The notes beneath the pieces are model-generated. The model saw only the letters and a list, made by a program, of their open reading frames with translations. It was not told the origin of the DNA and ran no database searches. Source: Dorea sp. AM10-31 (lineage in GTDB: Bacteria > Bacillota > Clostridia > Lachnospirales > Lachnospiraceae). From it: a DNA stretch of 64,000 nt. Below are positions 24,847 through 34,866 of this stretch, one piece after another (position 1 is the first letter of the stretch; each line of letters begins with the position of its first letter). The stretch is taken from the NCBI RefSeq assembly GCF_003435815.1, contig NZ_QTUV01000010.1, positions 1 through 64,000 of the forward strand, in the 5' to 3' direction. Made by a program: the position numbers and the translations under genes.

Positions 24847-27189
24847 TTACCCCGTCGTTCTTTCAATATCGATCACGCCCTCGATCTGGCGCAGTTTCTT
24901 CACAATATGCTCTAATTCGTCTCTGCCATGAACAATAAATCCTGTCTCGATCGTCGCAGTTCCCTGCTTGCTTGTACGCACATTCATAGATTTGACATCC
25001 ACATCTGCCTCTGTAAAGATCTTGGACATCTCCATTAAAAATCCCTGTCTGTCATGTGCATACATCTTGATCTCTGCAAGGTACTGTCCGGTCGCTTCCT
25101 GTGTAACGTCACTTTCCCATTCAGCATCAATCAGTCTTGCACGTTCAGATTCTGTCAGATGAATCATATTGATACAGTCTGTCCTGTGGATAGATAATCC
25201 TCTTCCACGTGTAACAAAACCAACAATCTCATCACCCGGAACCGGATTACAGCATCTGGAAAAACGAACTGCAACATCATCTATCCCCTTAACCACAATT
25301 CCACTCTTGGATTTGGCAATGTGCACTTTATTCTTGGACGCTTCCGCAACCTTCTCCAGTACACTCTCATCGGTAAGCTCCTGCTTGTGTTCCTTGCTGT
25401 ATTCTTCTACCAGTCGATTTACAACCTGTCCTTCTTTTAGGCCTCCATGACCAATCGCCGCAAGCACAGAATCCCAATCTTTGAAACCATATTTTCTCTG
25501 TACCGTCTCCTGGTATTTCATATTCGTAATATGGGAAACATTGATGGATTTGGCTTTACAGTAAGCAACGATCATCTCTTTTCCTTTTATGATATTGCTC
25601 TCTTTAAACTCCTTCTTGAACCATTGATTGATCTTGTTCTTCGCCTGTGTACTCTTAACGATATTCAGCCAGTCACGACTCGGTCCTTTGGAGTTCTGGG
25701 ATGTCAGTATCTCAATACGGTCACCGTTCTGGATCTTATAGTCTATATTTACAAGTTTACCGTTGACTCTGGCACCGACCATCTTATTACCGACAGCACT
25801 ATGAATCGCATAAGCGAAATCAATCGGTGTTGATCCGTTCGGAAGGTTTTTGACATCTCCCTGCGGTGTAAAGCAATAAACATCTTCCGCAAACAGATCC
25901 AGATCTCCTTTGATCAGATTCAAGAACTCTCTGTTATCTGACATATCTCTCTGCCATTCCAGAATCTGACGAAGCCAGCTTAACTTCTCTTCTTCCTGTG
26001 CCTCCACACTCTTCTTGCCATCGTTGGATTCCTTATATTTCCAGTGTGCTGCGATACCATACTCTGCTGTCTTATGCATCTCAACCGTACGGATCTGTAT
26101 CTCAAATGGCTGTCCCACAGAACTCATCAGTGTCGTATGTAGCGACTGGTACATGTTTGGTTTTGGCATTGCAATATAATCCTTGAAACGTCCCGGAATC
26201 GGTGTATACATCTCATGGATGACACCAAGCGCCGCATAACAGTCCTTCACAGAATCTACAATAATACGGACTGCAAACAAATCGTAGATCTGATCTACGG
26301 TCTTGTCCTGATTGACCATCTTCTTATAAATACTGAAGAAATGCTTGACACGTCCGTTCACTTCACATTTGATATTGGCATTCTTCATATGTGTCGATAC
26401 TTCCTGAACGATCTGATCTACAAATTCTTCACGTTCTGTTTTTCTTGCATTGATCTGATTCACCAGATCAAAAAAGACTTCCGGCTGTGAATATTTGAGT
26501 GCCAGGTCATCCAGCTCAGTCTTGATCTTGGAAATACCAAGTCTCTGGGCGATTGGTGCATATATATCCATCGTCTCTTTTGCTTTTTCCTTCTGCTTTG
26601 CAGGAGTCATAAACTGCAGTGTCCGCATGTTATGCAGACGGTCAGCCAATTTGATAATGATAACACGGATGTCTTTTGCCATGGCAAGAAACATCTTACG
26701 GAGATTCTCCGCCTGTACTTCCAGTTTATCGGAAGAATAGGATAATCGTCCGAGTTTTGTAACTCCATCTACAAGAAGTGCTACTTCATCTCCAAATTCA
26801 CGTTTGATATCTTCTTCTGTATATTTTGTATCCTCTACGACATCATGTAACATTCCTGCTGCAATCGTCTCTTTATCCATCTCCAGATTTGCCAGAATGA
26901 TCGCAACCCAGAGCGGATGCACAATATATGGTTCTCCGGACTTACGGCACTGGTCTCCGTGTGCCTCTTTCGCCAGAGCATATGCTTTTTCAATCATACT
27001 GACATCCGTAGACGGATGGTACTTCCGGATACGGGCAATTAACATGTCATACAGCTCGTCCGGGTTCTCATACTCACCCGGCTTCTTAATCCCATGACCA
27101 TCCACAACATCCAGCCCTTTTGTAAGATCTTTGGTAAGAGTGCTTGCCGCAATCTTATTATCCAATGACTCATACGTTGTCTTTGACAT
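24847..27189 (-). CDS. rel: Bifunctional (p)ppGpp synthetase/hydrolase Rel
   Basis: Stringent-response enzyme that makes and degrades (p)ppGpp. The 780-aa product has the complete long-RSH layout: HD hydrolase domain with MLHDVVEDT (about residue 90), synthetase domain with DLFAVRIIV and PKPNMYQSLHT (about residues 290-350), TGS domain (VYCFTPQGDVKNLPNGSTP), the conserved-cysteine region RCCNPVPGDEI, and a C-terminal ACT domain. Both catalytic halves look intact. The start follows AAGGAGG. It is between apt and the MBL gene, the usual apt-rel order in Firmicutes. Confidence 0.96.
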   Translation of the reverse strand: MSKTTYESLDNKIAASTLTKDLTKGLDVVDGHGIKKPGEYENPDELYDMLIARIRKYHPSTDVSMIEKAYALAKEAHGDQCRKSGEPYIVHPLWVAIILANLEMDKETIAAGMLHDVVEDTKYTEEDIKREFGDEVALLVDGVTKLGRLSYSSDKLEVQAENLRKMFLAMAKDIRVIIIKLADRLHNMRTLQFMTPAKQKEKAKETMDIYAPIAQRLGISKIKTELDDLALKYSQPEVFFDLVNQINARKTEREEFVDQIVQEVSTHMKNANIKCEVNGRVKHFFSIYKKMVNQDKTVDQIYDLFAVRIIVDSVKDCYAALGVIHEMYTPIPGRFKDYIAMPKPNMYQSLHTTLMSSVGQPFEIQIRTVEMHKTAEYGIAAHWKYKESNDGKKSVEAQEEEKLSWLRQILEWQRDMSDNREFLNLIKGDLDLFAEDVYCFTPQGDVKNLPNGSTPIDFAYAIHSAVGNKMVGARVNGKLVNIDYKIQNGDRIEILTSQNSKGPSRDWLNIVKSTQAKNKINQWFKKEFKESNIIKGKEMIVAYCKAKSINVSHITNMKYQETVQRKYGFKDWDSVLAAIGHGGLKEGQVVNRLVEEYSKEHKQELTDESVLEKVAEASKNKVHIAKSKSGIVVKGIDDVAVRFSRCCNPVPGDEIVGFVTRGRGLSIHRTDCINMIHLTESERARLIDAEWESDVTQEATGQYLAEIKMYAHDRQGFLMEMSKIFTEADVDVKSMNVRTSKQGTATIETGFIVHGRDELEHIVKKLRQIEGVIDIERTTG

Positions 27190-27252
27190 ATTAACGCCTC
27201 CTTCCTCTGATTTCTCTTTCCTTTATCTGTCTGTTCTACCTTATATTACGGA

Positions 27253-27777
27253 TTACTTGCCCGGATAGCAGATTACAGACTCTACGTCATATCCTTTCAG
27301 ACGCTCACGGCCTTTGAGTCCTGCCAGTTCCATCAGGAATACTGCTTTCACTACAACACCGCCAAGTCCTTCGACCAGCTTGACCATCGCTTCATTCGTT
27401 CCTCCTGTTGCAATAAGATCGTCAATGATCACAACTTTTTGCCCTGGTTTAATCGCATCTCTGTGCATCTCCAGTTCGGCGCTTCCATATTCAAGATCAT
27501 ACTTGATTCCTATGGTCTCGCATGGTAATTTGCCTTTTTTGCGGATTGGCACGAATGGCTTGTGTAAATTATATGCAATCGGAACACCGAAAATAAATCC
27601 CCTGGATTCCGGTCCAACAACGATATCAAAATCTAATTCTTTTAACTTCTCCTGCATCAGATCAATTGCCAAATGCAGTCCGTCTGCGTCCTGTAACACA
27701 CTTGTTACATCACGGAAGATGATACCTTCTTCCGGAAAATCCTCAATACTTCTTACATATTCTTCTATCTGTTTCAT
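27253..27777 (-). CDS. apt: Adenine phosphoribosyltransferase
   Basis: Salvages adenine to AMP with PRPP. The 174-aa product has the N-terminal FPEEGIIFRDVTSVL, GPESRGFIFG, and the PRPP-binding motif VVIIDDLIATGGT near residue 118. The ATG at 27777 has GGAG 10 bases upstream; the frame extends to 27843 without a ribosome-binding site. It lies between recJ and rel. Confidence 0.95.
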   Translation of the reverse strand: MKQIEEYVRSIEDFPEEGIIFRDVTSVLQDADGLHLAIDLMQEKLKELDFDIVVGPESRGFIFGVPIAYNLHKPFVPIRKKGKLPCETIGIKYDLEYGSAELEMHRDAIKPGQKVVIIDDLIATGGTNEAMVKLVEGLGGVVVKAVFLMELAGLKGRERLKGYDVESVICYPGK

Positions 27778-27875
27778 AATGCATCTTCTCCGTTTCATGA
27801 TAAAATACAAAATTAGTATATCATTACTTGATATGATTTTCAAATAATTCTATAGATATTCACCTATGATCCCAT

Positions 27876-29678
27876 TTACCGATAATGCATCACTACAATC
27901 TGCAATGTTTTTCTGCCCAGATAATCGTTGATTTCCGGATAAAAGGTTGCCTGGATTGTCATCTGGCTTCTGCCGCCTGTAAGAAGCTCTGTTACTTCCT
28001 GTTTTCCATATTTTTCCTCCAGGTAACCGATAAACTTCTCTACTTCACCAAAATAAACCGCATCCAATATGACATGCTCTGCATTTTCCAGACGCATTTT
28101 CAATACATTTTTGTTGCGTCCAAGAACCCTCGCGCTGCGTATTACCAGATTTTTTTCTGCAAATACCGGCTTGGTATTACCTTTACCGAATGGCTCCAGC
28201 AATTTGATCTCATCGATAAACTTCGGCGATATCTTGGAAAATGGCAATTGCATATCAATTGTTATCTTTTCCGAAAGATCCTTCTCACTCAGCATACATT
28301 TCTCATTCAGTTTTCTGCGCAGCTTATCGATATTCTCCACCGGAAGGGACAGTCCCGCCGCCATCTTATGTCCACCATATTTATCCAGAAGTTCTTCACA
28401 CTCATGAAGTTTCTCATACATATAATAAGCTTCAATCGATCTGCCGGAGCCTTTTGCTCCTTCTTTAGCGTCCGTGATAACAAAGACTGGCCTGTAGTAT
28501 TTTTCCCGGATCTTTCCTGCCACAATTCCCGCCAGACTCTCATGACATTCCGGCAGATACACTACCAGTACTTTATCTTCTTTTAATGTGGAGTGTTCTA
28601 TATATTCAATCGCTTCTTTCACGGCTTTCGCAGTCAGATCTTTCCGGCTGTCATTCAGTGCCTTCAGATCTCCTGCCAGAACATCTGCTTCTTTTTTGTT
28701 CTTCGCCCGCAAAAGCTCCAGTGCGCGTTTTGCCGTATCCAGCCTTCCTCCGGCATTGAGACACGGTCCGATCACAAAACCGATATGATAGGAATTCAGC
28801 CGCTCCTTTTCAATTCCATTGCATTCCATAAGCGAACGCATCCCCGGATTGGCAGTCCGCTTTAGCATTTCAAGACCTTCCCGCACAAAGATCCGGTTTT
28901 CATCTTCCAGATCCATCACATCACCAATCGTTGCCATTGCAACATTTTCTATAAGGTAATCGATATCATCCACATCATGTCCTGTCACCTCATACAATGC
29001 TTCCATCAACTTGTATGCAACTGTTGCTCCGCAGATCCCCTCATAAGGATAATTGCAGTCCGGCTGTTTCGGGTCAATGACTGCATCTGCCGGCGGAAGA
29101 ATATATTTTCTTTTACCTTTATAAGTCATTTCCGCAGTCTGATCTTTTTCTTCCTGTTTTTGCTCATCTTCATAAGGCACTTCATGATGATCTGTTACGA
29201 TCACAGTCATGCCAAGTTCTTTCGCATATGCGATCTCTTTCCTGGCGGCAATGCCATTGTCACAGGTGAGAATCGTATCGACTCCGGCACTTGCCGCCCG
29301 CTCGATCAGCTCATTGCTCAGACCGTAGCCATCTGTCATACGGTTTGGAATATCATAATCCACCTCTGCTCCCAGTCCTTCCAGTCCTTCCAGTAAAATA
29401 TACGTTGCATTCACACCATCGATATCATAATCTCCGATCACACGTATTTTCTTCTTATCCGCAATCTTCTCTGTCAATATGTCAATGGCTCTGTTCATAT
29501 CTTTTAACAGCATGCCATCATACAGATCTGAAATCGTTCCATGAAGATACTTCTCCATCGCTTCCTCTCCTATGACATTCCGATTTCTGATCAGACTTAC
29601 CAGTTGTTTACTAATATGAAATTTTTCGCTCAGTTCCTCAAACTTTGCTCCTTTGCGAAGTAATACCCAGCGTTCCAT
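27876..29678 (-). CDS. recJ: Single-stranded-DNA exonuclease RecJ
   Basis: 5'-3' single-strand exonuclease used in recombination and mismatch repair. The 600-aa DHH-family protein has motif I DYDIDGVNATY (about residue 82), motif II TCDNGIAA, motif III VTDHHEVP (DHH), a DHHA1 domain with GGHKMAAGLSL near residue 430, and a C-terminal OB-like part. AAGGAG lies before the start. It heads the run recJ-apt-rel. Confidence 0.94.
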   Translation of the reverse strand: MERWVLLRKGAKFEELSEKFHISKQLVSLIRNRNVIGEEAMEKYLHGTISDLYDGMLLKDMNRAIDILTEKIADKKKIRVIGDYDIDGVNATYILLEGLEGLGAEVDYDIPNRMTDGYGLSNELIERAASAGVDTILTCDNGIAARKEIAYAKELGMTVIVTDHHEVPYEDEQKQEEKDQTAEMTYKGKRKYILPPADAVIDPKQPDCNYPYEGICGATVAYKLMEALYEVTGHDVDDIDYLIENVAMATIGDVMDLEDENRIFVREGLEMLKRTANPGMRSLMECNGIEKERLNSYHIGFVIGPCLNAGGRLDTAKRALELLRAKNKKEADVLAGDLKALNDSRKDLTAKAVKEAIEYIEHSTLKEDKVLVVYLPECHESLAGIVAGKIREKYYRPVFVITDAKEGAKGSGRSIEAYYMYEKLHECEELLDKYGGHKMAAGLSLPVENIDKLRRKLNEKCMLSEKDLSEKITIDMQLPFSKISPKFIDEIKLLEPFGKGNTKPVFAEKNLVIRSARVLGRNKNVLKMRLENAEHVILDAVYFGEVEKFIGYLEEKYGKQEVTELLTGGRSQMTIQATFYPEINDYLGRKTLQIVVMHYR

Positions 29679-29746
29679 CTGCTTCTCCTTTAGTTCTCTT
29701 TTTTATAAACTGCCCTCCGCTTCTGACAGTCAGATGGCAGTAAGGA

Positions 29747-29783
29747 AACAGCCACAACCATAGGATCTATGGTCATGGCTGCT
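29747..29783 (-). terminator. Hairpin after secDF
   Basis: AGCAGCCATGACCATAG and CTATGGTTGTGGCTGTT form a 17-bp stem around ATC. The tail is only weakly T-rich (TTTCCTT), so termination may be partial, letting some transcription reach recJ. Confidence 0.65.
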
Positions 29784-29806
29784 TATGTTCTTATATCGGA
29801 ACCGTA

Positions 29807-32101
29807 TTATTTTTTCTTCTTTTTGCCTCCCGTCTGTTTTGCAGGCTGTGCTTTTGCACCGATTTTCATCTTCATGACATACCACAGTGCACCTGTAATA
29901 CATACAGAAGAGTAAGCCCCCCATGCAACACCTACCATCAGCGGTGCAGCAAATTCCTTAATAGAACTAACACCAAGAATAAACAGGATTGCTACCATAA
30001 CAAACGTTGTCAGAGAGGTATAAATACTTCTTGTCAAAGTCTGTGTAATGCTCTTGTTTACAAGCATATCCAGATCTGCTGCTTTCTTTCTGCCACGCAG
30101 TTCTTCACGGATTCGGTCAAAGATAACGATCGTCGCGTTGATCGAATATCCAACAATTGTAAGCACTGTCGCAATAAATGTATTACCTACAGAAATTCTT
30201 ACAACACCGTAGAAGATGATTACGATTATTACATCATGTAGCAATGCAAGTACGGCACTGGTTGCAAAGCGGATATCTTTGAATCGGAACCAGATATACA
30301 ACAGCATACAGATGGCTGCAATAATAACCGCAATAACTGCATCCTGACGCATCTCACTGCTTACAGTAGAGCTGATATTCTCTGCAGTGATCTTAGATTC
30401 ATCTACTTTAAAGTTATCTACCATCGCTTTGTTCAGCGCTTCACGCTGTTTTAAGCTTAATGTAACGGTCTTGATGATAATCTGTTTTGTTCCGGCAACT
30501 TTCTGTGTCTGAACATTGTGATCACCGGTTGTCTTCTCTACAACAGGTACGATCTTCGCATCAATATCATTGATAGAGTAGTCCTCATTAAATGTTACAT
30601 TCGTAGCTGTACCACCCTGGAAGTCCAAACCATATGCAAATGCTCCGTCTCCTTTTGATGCATGGAATCCCATGATTCCAAGTCCAATTACCATAACAGC
30701 AATTGAGAATGTAAAGAAATACTTTTTCTTTGCAAGGAAATCAATAGTCTTTCTTTCCTTCTTCCATGGACGATAGTAGAATTTTTCGTTTCTGATACCG
30801 ACACCATAGAACGCATATACGATCATACGTGTGATAACAAGTGCTGTAAACATCGATACAATGATACCTATTGCAAGTGTCTGTGCGAATCCTTTTACTG
30901 TACCGGAACCCTTAAACCACAGAACTGCTGCTGCAATCAGTGTTGTTACGTTACCGTCAACGATCGCTGACATCGCTTTGTGGAATCCGGTCTTCAGTGA
31001 ATTCTTCACTCCTCTGCCTGCCGTCATCTCTTCTTTCACACGAGCGAAGATGATAACGTTGGCATCCACCGCCATACCGATACTCAGGATAATACCTGCA
31101 ATTCCCGGTAACGTCAGTGTAATGTCAAATGCATTCAGGATAACCATTACCAATCCTGTATAAATCAGAAGTGCAAGTCCGGACGCAAGTCCCGGCAAGT
31201 AATATACCCATAACATAAACAGGAACACAACCGCAAGTCCGATCGCACCTGCTACTAAACTTGTATGTACTGCCTGCTCTCCGAGCTGTGCTCCCACAAC
31301 CTGGGAACGGAGTTCTTCCAATTCCAGTTTCAGTCCACCGATACGAATCGTAGAAGCAAGTCCGTCTGCCTCTTCAAATGTCATATTTCCTGAAATCTGT
31401 GCAGAACCATCTGTAATCTCATTCTGTACATTCGGCACACTAACAAATGCTCCGTCGTAGTAAATACCGATACTCTCGCGTGCTTTGTAAGCTTTCTTCG
31501 TAGCATCTGCAAACTTCTTCGTTCCTGCCTTTGTAAACGTCAGTGATACAATATTCTCTTTTGCTTTTGTTGTCGGATTCTCTGTCGTCTGTGCTTTTGC
31601 AGATTTGACATCTGTTCCTGTCAGAACAATAGAGCCGTCTTTCTGCATTTCTTCCAGAGATTTTGAAAGCTTGTAATCTTTCGCAGCATCTCCTGTAGAG
31701 CTGACAAGTTTATAATTGGCTTTGCCTTTGCTGTCTGTCTGTGAAATAAAATACAAAGAACCCGGTTGTCCAAGTTCATCCAGAATCTCATTTGCATTGG
31801 AAACACCCGGAATCTCAATGTTGATTCTGTCTTTACCTTCCTGGTAAACAGAAGCTTCTGTACTGTACTGTTCTACACGCTTCTGCAACTTGTAGATCGT
31901 ATCATTCATCTCGCTGTCTGTCGGGTTGTCATCTTTTACTTTATATGTAATACTGACACCGCCTGCCAGATCCAGTCCGAGCTTGATATTCTGTGCCGAA
32001 CCGGTATGACCTTTTCCGAATCCGACAGCAGTGGTAAATCCCAGAAGTCCAATCAGCACGATCGTCAAGATCAGACTCAGTATACCCTTCCCCTTTTTCA
32101 T
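29807..32101 (-). CDS. secDF: Fused protein translocase SecDF
   Basis: Membrane protein that uses the proton motive force to pull exported proteins through SecYEG. The 764-aa product is a natural SecD-SecF fusion: the SecD half has IKLGLDLAGGVSITYKV, a large extracytoplasmic domain and six membrane segments with GMAVDANVIIFARVKEE, and the SecF half (from about residue 455) has YGLDFQGGTATNV and a second six-segment set with NATIVIFDRIREE. A lysine-rich cytoplasmic tail ends the protein. The TIGR04086 gene just upstream is a usual neighbour. Confidence 0.95.
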   Translation of the reverse strand: MKKGKGILSLILTIVLIGLLGFTTAVGFGKGHTGSAQNIKLGLDLAGGVSITYKVKDDNPTDSEMNDTIYKLQKRVEQYSTEASVYQEGKDRINIEIPGVSNANEILDELGQPGSLYFISQTDSKGKANYKLVSSTGDAAKDYKLSKSLEEMQKDGSIVLTGTDVKSAKAQTTENPTTKAKENIVSLTFTKAGTKKFADATKKAYKARESIGIYYDGAFVSVPNVQNEITDGSAQISGNMTFEEADGLASTIRIGGLKLELEELRSQVVGAQLGEQAVHTSLVAGAIGLAVVFLFMLWVYYLPGLASGLALLIYTGLVMVILNAFDITLTLPGIAGIILSIGMAVDANVIIFARVKEEMTAGRGVKNSLKTGFHKAMSAIVDGNVTTLIAAAVLWFKGSGTVKGFAQTLAIGIIVSMFTALVITRMIVYAFYGVGIRNEKFYYRPWKKERKTIDFLAKKKYFFTFSIAVMVIGLGIMGFHASKGDGAFAYGLDFQGGTATNVTFNEDYSINDIDAKIVPVVEKTTGDHNVQTQKVAGTKQIIIKTVTLSLKQREALNKAMVDNFKVDESKITAENISSTVSSEMRQDAVIAVIIAAICMLLYIWFRFKDIRFATSAVLALLHDVIIVIIFYGVVRISVGNTFIATVLTIVGYSINATIVIFDRIREELRGRKKAADLDMLVNKSITQTLTRSIYTSLTTFVMVAILFILGVSSIKEFAAPLMVGVAWGAYSSVCITGALWYVMKMKIGAKAQPAKQTGGKKKKK

Positions 32102-32224
32102 AATTGCTAAACCTTTCCTTTCTTTCCGACTCCATAAACTGCACTGTCTGAAATTATATGCTTTCAGCGTATACAGTCCACTTTGTTAGTTTAGCACAAT
32201 TTATCCAAATTGAAAACCTTTTCC

Positions 32225-32345
32225 TTATATTTCACCGAACAATTCACAGGCTGCGGTAAAACATGCTTTGCGCGTTTTATCCGCTGATTAGCGGTCGTCA
32301 AATGCTGTCATGTAAGCATGACGCATTTTCCTCGTCGCCATAACA
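32225..32345 (-). repeat. Intergenic palindromic repeat, copy B (upstream of secDF)
   Basis: A chain of small hairpins on the minus strand: GTCATG-TAAG-CATGAC (32307-32322), CCGCT-AATC-AGCGG near 32281-32294, and a GCG/CGC pair at the far end. Read from ATG at 32341 it is open for 17 codons ([17 protein letters not shown]), meets TAA, then stays open 20 more codons in the same frame. Copy A at 17678-17733 shares the first half, including RKMRHAYM. It starts directly after a terminator T-run. Confidence 0.65.
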
Positions 32346-32387
32346 AAAAGCTTCTGATACCATGCTTTTCATCTGATATCAGAGGCT
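32344..32387 (-). terminator. Terminator after the TIGR04086 gene
   Basis: AGCCTCTGATATCAGA and GGTATCAGAAGCT form a long stem ending in TTTTTGTTAT on the minus strand. The T-run is also the edge of repeat copy B. Confidence 0.8.
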
Positions 32388-32430
32388 CATTTTTCCTTTA
32401 TTGTATTCCGTTATCTTACTTCCGTAATTT

Positions 32431-32802
32431 TTATGAGATCATACCGCCTGTCATGCCGCCACCTGTACAGAGAATCCATGCCGTCAGCATATTAAGCCCA
32501 TTTCCGGAAAGCGAACGATACAGTATGATCGTAATGACCAGAAGCAGAATAAAATATAAATTTCCCAGAAGGAGTCCCCAGAAAAAGCGTCTGGTTCTGA
32601 CCAGCTTTCCGATCACAATTCCTCCTACAACCGTTGATAATACATATACTGCCACAATTGCTGCCGAAACAAGATGCTCATTCCATTCAAATTTGTACAA
32701 CAAAACAGACAACAGCAGCAGACTGATGCCTGTTACTACATAGGAAAAAAGCAATGCCTTCAACAGCCATATGATTTTCTGATTTTTTTCCAGCCTGTTC
32801 AT
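32431..32802 (-). CDS. TIGR04086 family membrane protein
   Basis: A 123-aa integral membrane protein with four predicted membrane segments (about residues 12-34, 44-64, 72-92 and 101-120) and the glycine-rich end CTGGGMTGGMIS. It fits TIGR04086, a small family of unknown function found near secDF/yajC genes in clostridia. GAGGAGGG precedes the start. It lies between spoVT and secDF. Confidence 0.85.
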   Translation of the reverse strand: MNRLEKNQKIIWLLKALLFSYVVTGISLLLLSVLLYKFEWNEHLVSAAIVAVYVLSTVVGGIVIGKLVRTRRFFWGLLLGNLYFILLLVITIILYRSLSGNGLNMLTAWILCTGGGMTGGMIS

Positions 32803-32863
32803 CTTCTTCCCTCCTCTTTATCAAAAGTATGAAAAGAAAAGGGCTTTTATTCCTGTTTCTTCC

Positions 32864-33412
32864 TCATTGTTCCATCTGTCTGCCGAGAAAATCTGCAACG
32901 CAGACGGCGACCTGCATTTCCAGATCGGTTAATTTCTTTCGGTTCTTTTCGCCAAGTAAAAGCACACCTCCAATCACGTCCCCTTCACACAAAATCGGGC
33001 CGATTGCTTCTCCGGTGAAAGCAGACTCTTCAACATCCACAACATTTATATAAGAAGAATCCTCCTGAAATGCAAGCAGTTTTTTCCTTTTTAACAGTAT
33101 TTCTTCCAGTTCTTTACTGATAAGCTGCTCGTCCAGTTCTTTTTTACCTCCACCTGCCACCGCAACGATTTGATCCATATCGCAGATTGCTGCCGTGCAG
33201 TGCAGGCTCTGCGATAAGCTCTGCACATAATTTCCCGCCAGTGCACTCAATTCGCCGATTGGTGAATATTTCTTCAATACGATTTCACCTTCCCGGTCTG
33301 TAAATATCTCTAACGGATCTCCTTCCCGAATGCGGAGTGTTCTGCGGATTTCTTTTGGAACAACGACGCGCCCGAGATCATCTATCCTTCTGACTATTCC
33401 TGTGGCTTTCAT
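32864..33412 (-). CDS. spoVT: Stage V sporulation protein T
   Basis: Transcription factor active in the forespore that tunes sigma-G dependent genes. The 182-aa protein has an N-terminal AbrB swapped-hairpin DNA-binding domain (MKATGIVRRIDDLGRVVVPK, then RRTLRIREGDPLEIF) and a C-terminal GAF-like domain from about residue 60. The ATG at 33412 is preceded by GGAGGAGAAT. Its promoter region carries a sigma-G-like element, as expected for SpoVT. Confidence 0.93.
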   Translation of the reverse strand: MKATGIVRRIDDLGRVVVPKEIRRTLRIREGDPLEIFTDREGEIVLKKYSPIGELSALAGNYVQSLSQSLHCTAAICDMDQIVAVAGGGKKELDEQLISKELEEILLKRKKLLAFQEDSSYINVVDVEESAFTGEAIGPILCEGDVIGGVLLLGEKNRKKLTDLEMQVAVCVADFLGRQMEQ

Positions 33413-33503
33413 ATTCTCCTCCAATACCCAAGTTATTTTAACTGCTTTTTGATTTATAAGTTTCCTGATTTCTGTAATATTTTCTATATATAATCTGCGC
33501 AGT

Positions 33504-33532
33504 TAGTATATGGAAAATATGTAAAAATATTC
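33504..33532 (-). promoter_or_regulatory. Sigma-G-like promoter of spoVT
   Basis: GAATA (33528-33532), 17-nt spacer, TATACTA (33504-33510), close to the forespore sigma-G consensus GHATR-N17/18-CATAMTA. The same sequence also fits sigma-E loosely. Assignment is by motif only. Confidence 0.5.
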
Positions 33533-33590
33533 TGTATTTCATAAAACCTGCCGAGACTGCCACTGACAGCTCCCAGCCATAGAAATATCA

Positions 33591-33628
33591 GGAGCTTCAT
33601 ACCCGCCTATGTGCGGTTATGAAGCTCC
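33591..33628 (-). terminator. Hairpin overlapping the GGDEF gene end
   Basis: GGAGCTTCATA-CCGC and its complement form a stem of about 15 bp that contains the stop codon. No T-run follows, so it may stabilise the mRNA end rather than terminate. Confidence 0.55.
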
Positions 33629-34866
33629 AGTGCTCTTCGATGTTCTTCTTTCTGGCTATACATACGTTTATCTGCTTCCTGGATCAGCTCATGCACCGAT
33701 GCTTTCACCGGAAATTCAAAAGAATCAATAATACCAAAGCTGAAATCTTTCAGATATGGACGTTCTACTCTGGTGCGGAAAGCTTCCTGGATCATCTGCA
33801 TCCGTTCTCTCAGATATGCTTTGTCACATTCTTCAATCGCAATGCAGAATTCGTCTCCACCAATCCTTGCAAACAGATCCTTCTTTCGGATTTGTTCTTG
33901 TACTATATCGACAAAATGATTCAGATACCAGTCTCCTTCTTCATGACCATAAGTATCATTGATATATTTTAAATGATCGAGATCACAGTAGCAGAACACA
34001 AATTTTTCGCTTTTTTCAAGAAATTCTTTCATCTTTCCAACCAGAAGATTACGGTTACCAATCCCGGTAAGCGCATCCAGATATGCCTTCTCTTCCAGTT
34101 TTTCCTCACGTTCCTTTTCTTCCGTGATATCACGTATAATATGTGCGTATGCTTTCTCACCCTGCCACTCCATAAATCCTGTAGCGACATAATAATAGCG
34201 ATGATCGGACACCTGTTCTTCCCACTCCCATTCACACTCACAGGCATTCTCTTCCGCCTCAACCTCTGCAAGTTTTTCTGCAAGTCTTTCCCGGCAGATC
34301 TCGTAAATTTCTCTGTGTTTTGAATCTGACAGACTCTTCCCGCTGCAATACAGTGTTTCCTGTCTGTCTTTACTTAAAACAAGAATGTCTTCTTTGCTTC
34401 GCTCGATCAGCTGGATCAAAAGCTGATTGTAACTTTCTACCATATTCGCATGTGTCTTCTCACGTTCTGCTTCCTGCTTCAGATACTGTTCCCGCTCTTT
34501 TAACTGCTTTGTCATTGTATTAAACGCTTCCGAAAATTCTCCCAGATAAGAAACACTCTGGGAATAATCTCCTTTGGCAACCTGTTTTGCCTGCCAACTT
34601 AAATGGTTCAGATTTGCATGGATATTTTTGAGATTCTTACACAGGAAATTCTCACGCGGCGGCGCTTCCACCGAAAGATTTCCCACAGATATCGCCGCAG
34701 AATATTCTTTCATCTCTCGTACCGCCTGTTCCAGATACTGCATTCCTTTTCCAAGTTTCTCAAAAGCAGGTTCCAGATCATCTATCTGCAAAGCATTCAC
34801 TTTATCGTCATATAAAATACTGCGAAGATATTCAAATAACTGTTCACAATTATCTTTATGTTTCAT
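33607..34866 (-). CDS. Diguanylate cyclase (HAMP/PAS-like plus GGDEF)
   Basis: A 419-aa soluble protein that probably makes cyclic-di-GMP. The N-terminal part looks HAMP-like (QVAKGDYSQSVSYLGEFSEAFN, about residue 95) followed by a coiled coil, then a PAS-like sensor region (about residues 150-250) ending in HIIRDITEEKEREEK. The C-terminal GGDEF domain has an intact GGDEF motif near residue 345 and an I-site RKKD five residues before it, so product inhibition is likely. No EAL domain is present. It overlaps the upstream V4R gene by 11 bp. Confidence 0.92.
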   Translation of the reverse strand: MKHKDNCEQLFEYLRSILYDDKVNALQIDDLEPAFEKLGKGMQYLEQAVREMKEYSAAISVGNLSVEAPPRENFLCKNLKNIHANLNHLSWQAKQVAKGDYSQSVSYLGEFSEAFNTMTKQLKEREQYLKQEAEREKTHANMVESYNQLLIQLIERSKEDILVLSKDRQETLYCSGKSLSDSKHREIYEICRERLAEKLAEVEAEENACECEWEWEEQVSDHRYYYVATGFMEWQGEKAYAHIIRDITEEKEREEKLEEKAYLDALTGIGNRNLLVGKMKEFLEKSEKFVFCYCDLDHLKYINDTYGHEEGDWYLNHFVDIVQEQIRKKDLFARIGGDEFCIAIEECDKAYLRERMQMIQEAFRTRVERPYLKDFSFGIIDSFEFPVKASVHELIQEADKRMYSQKEEHRRALELHNRT

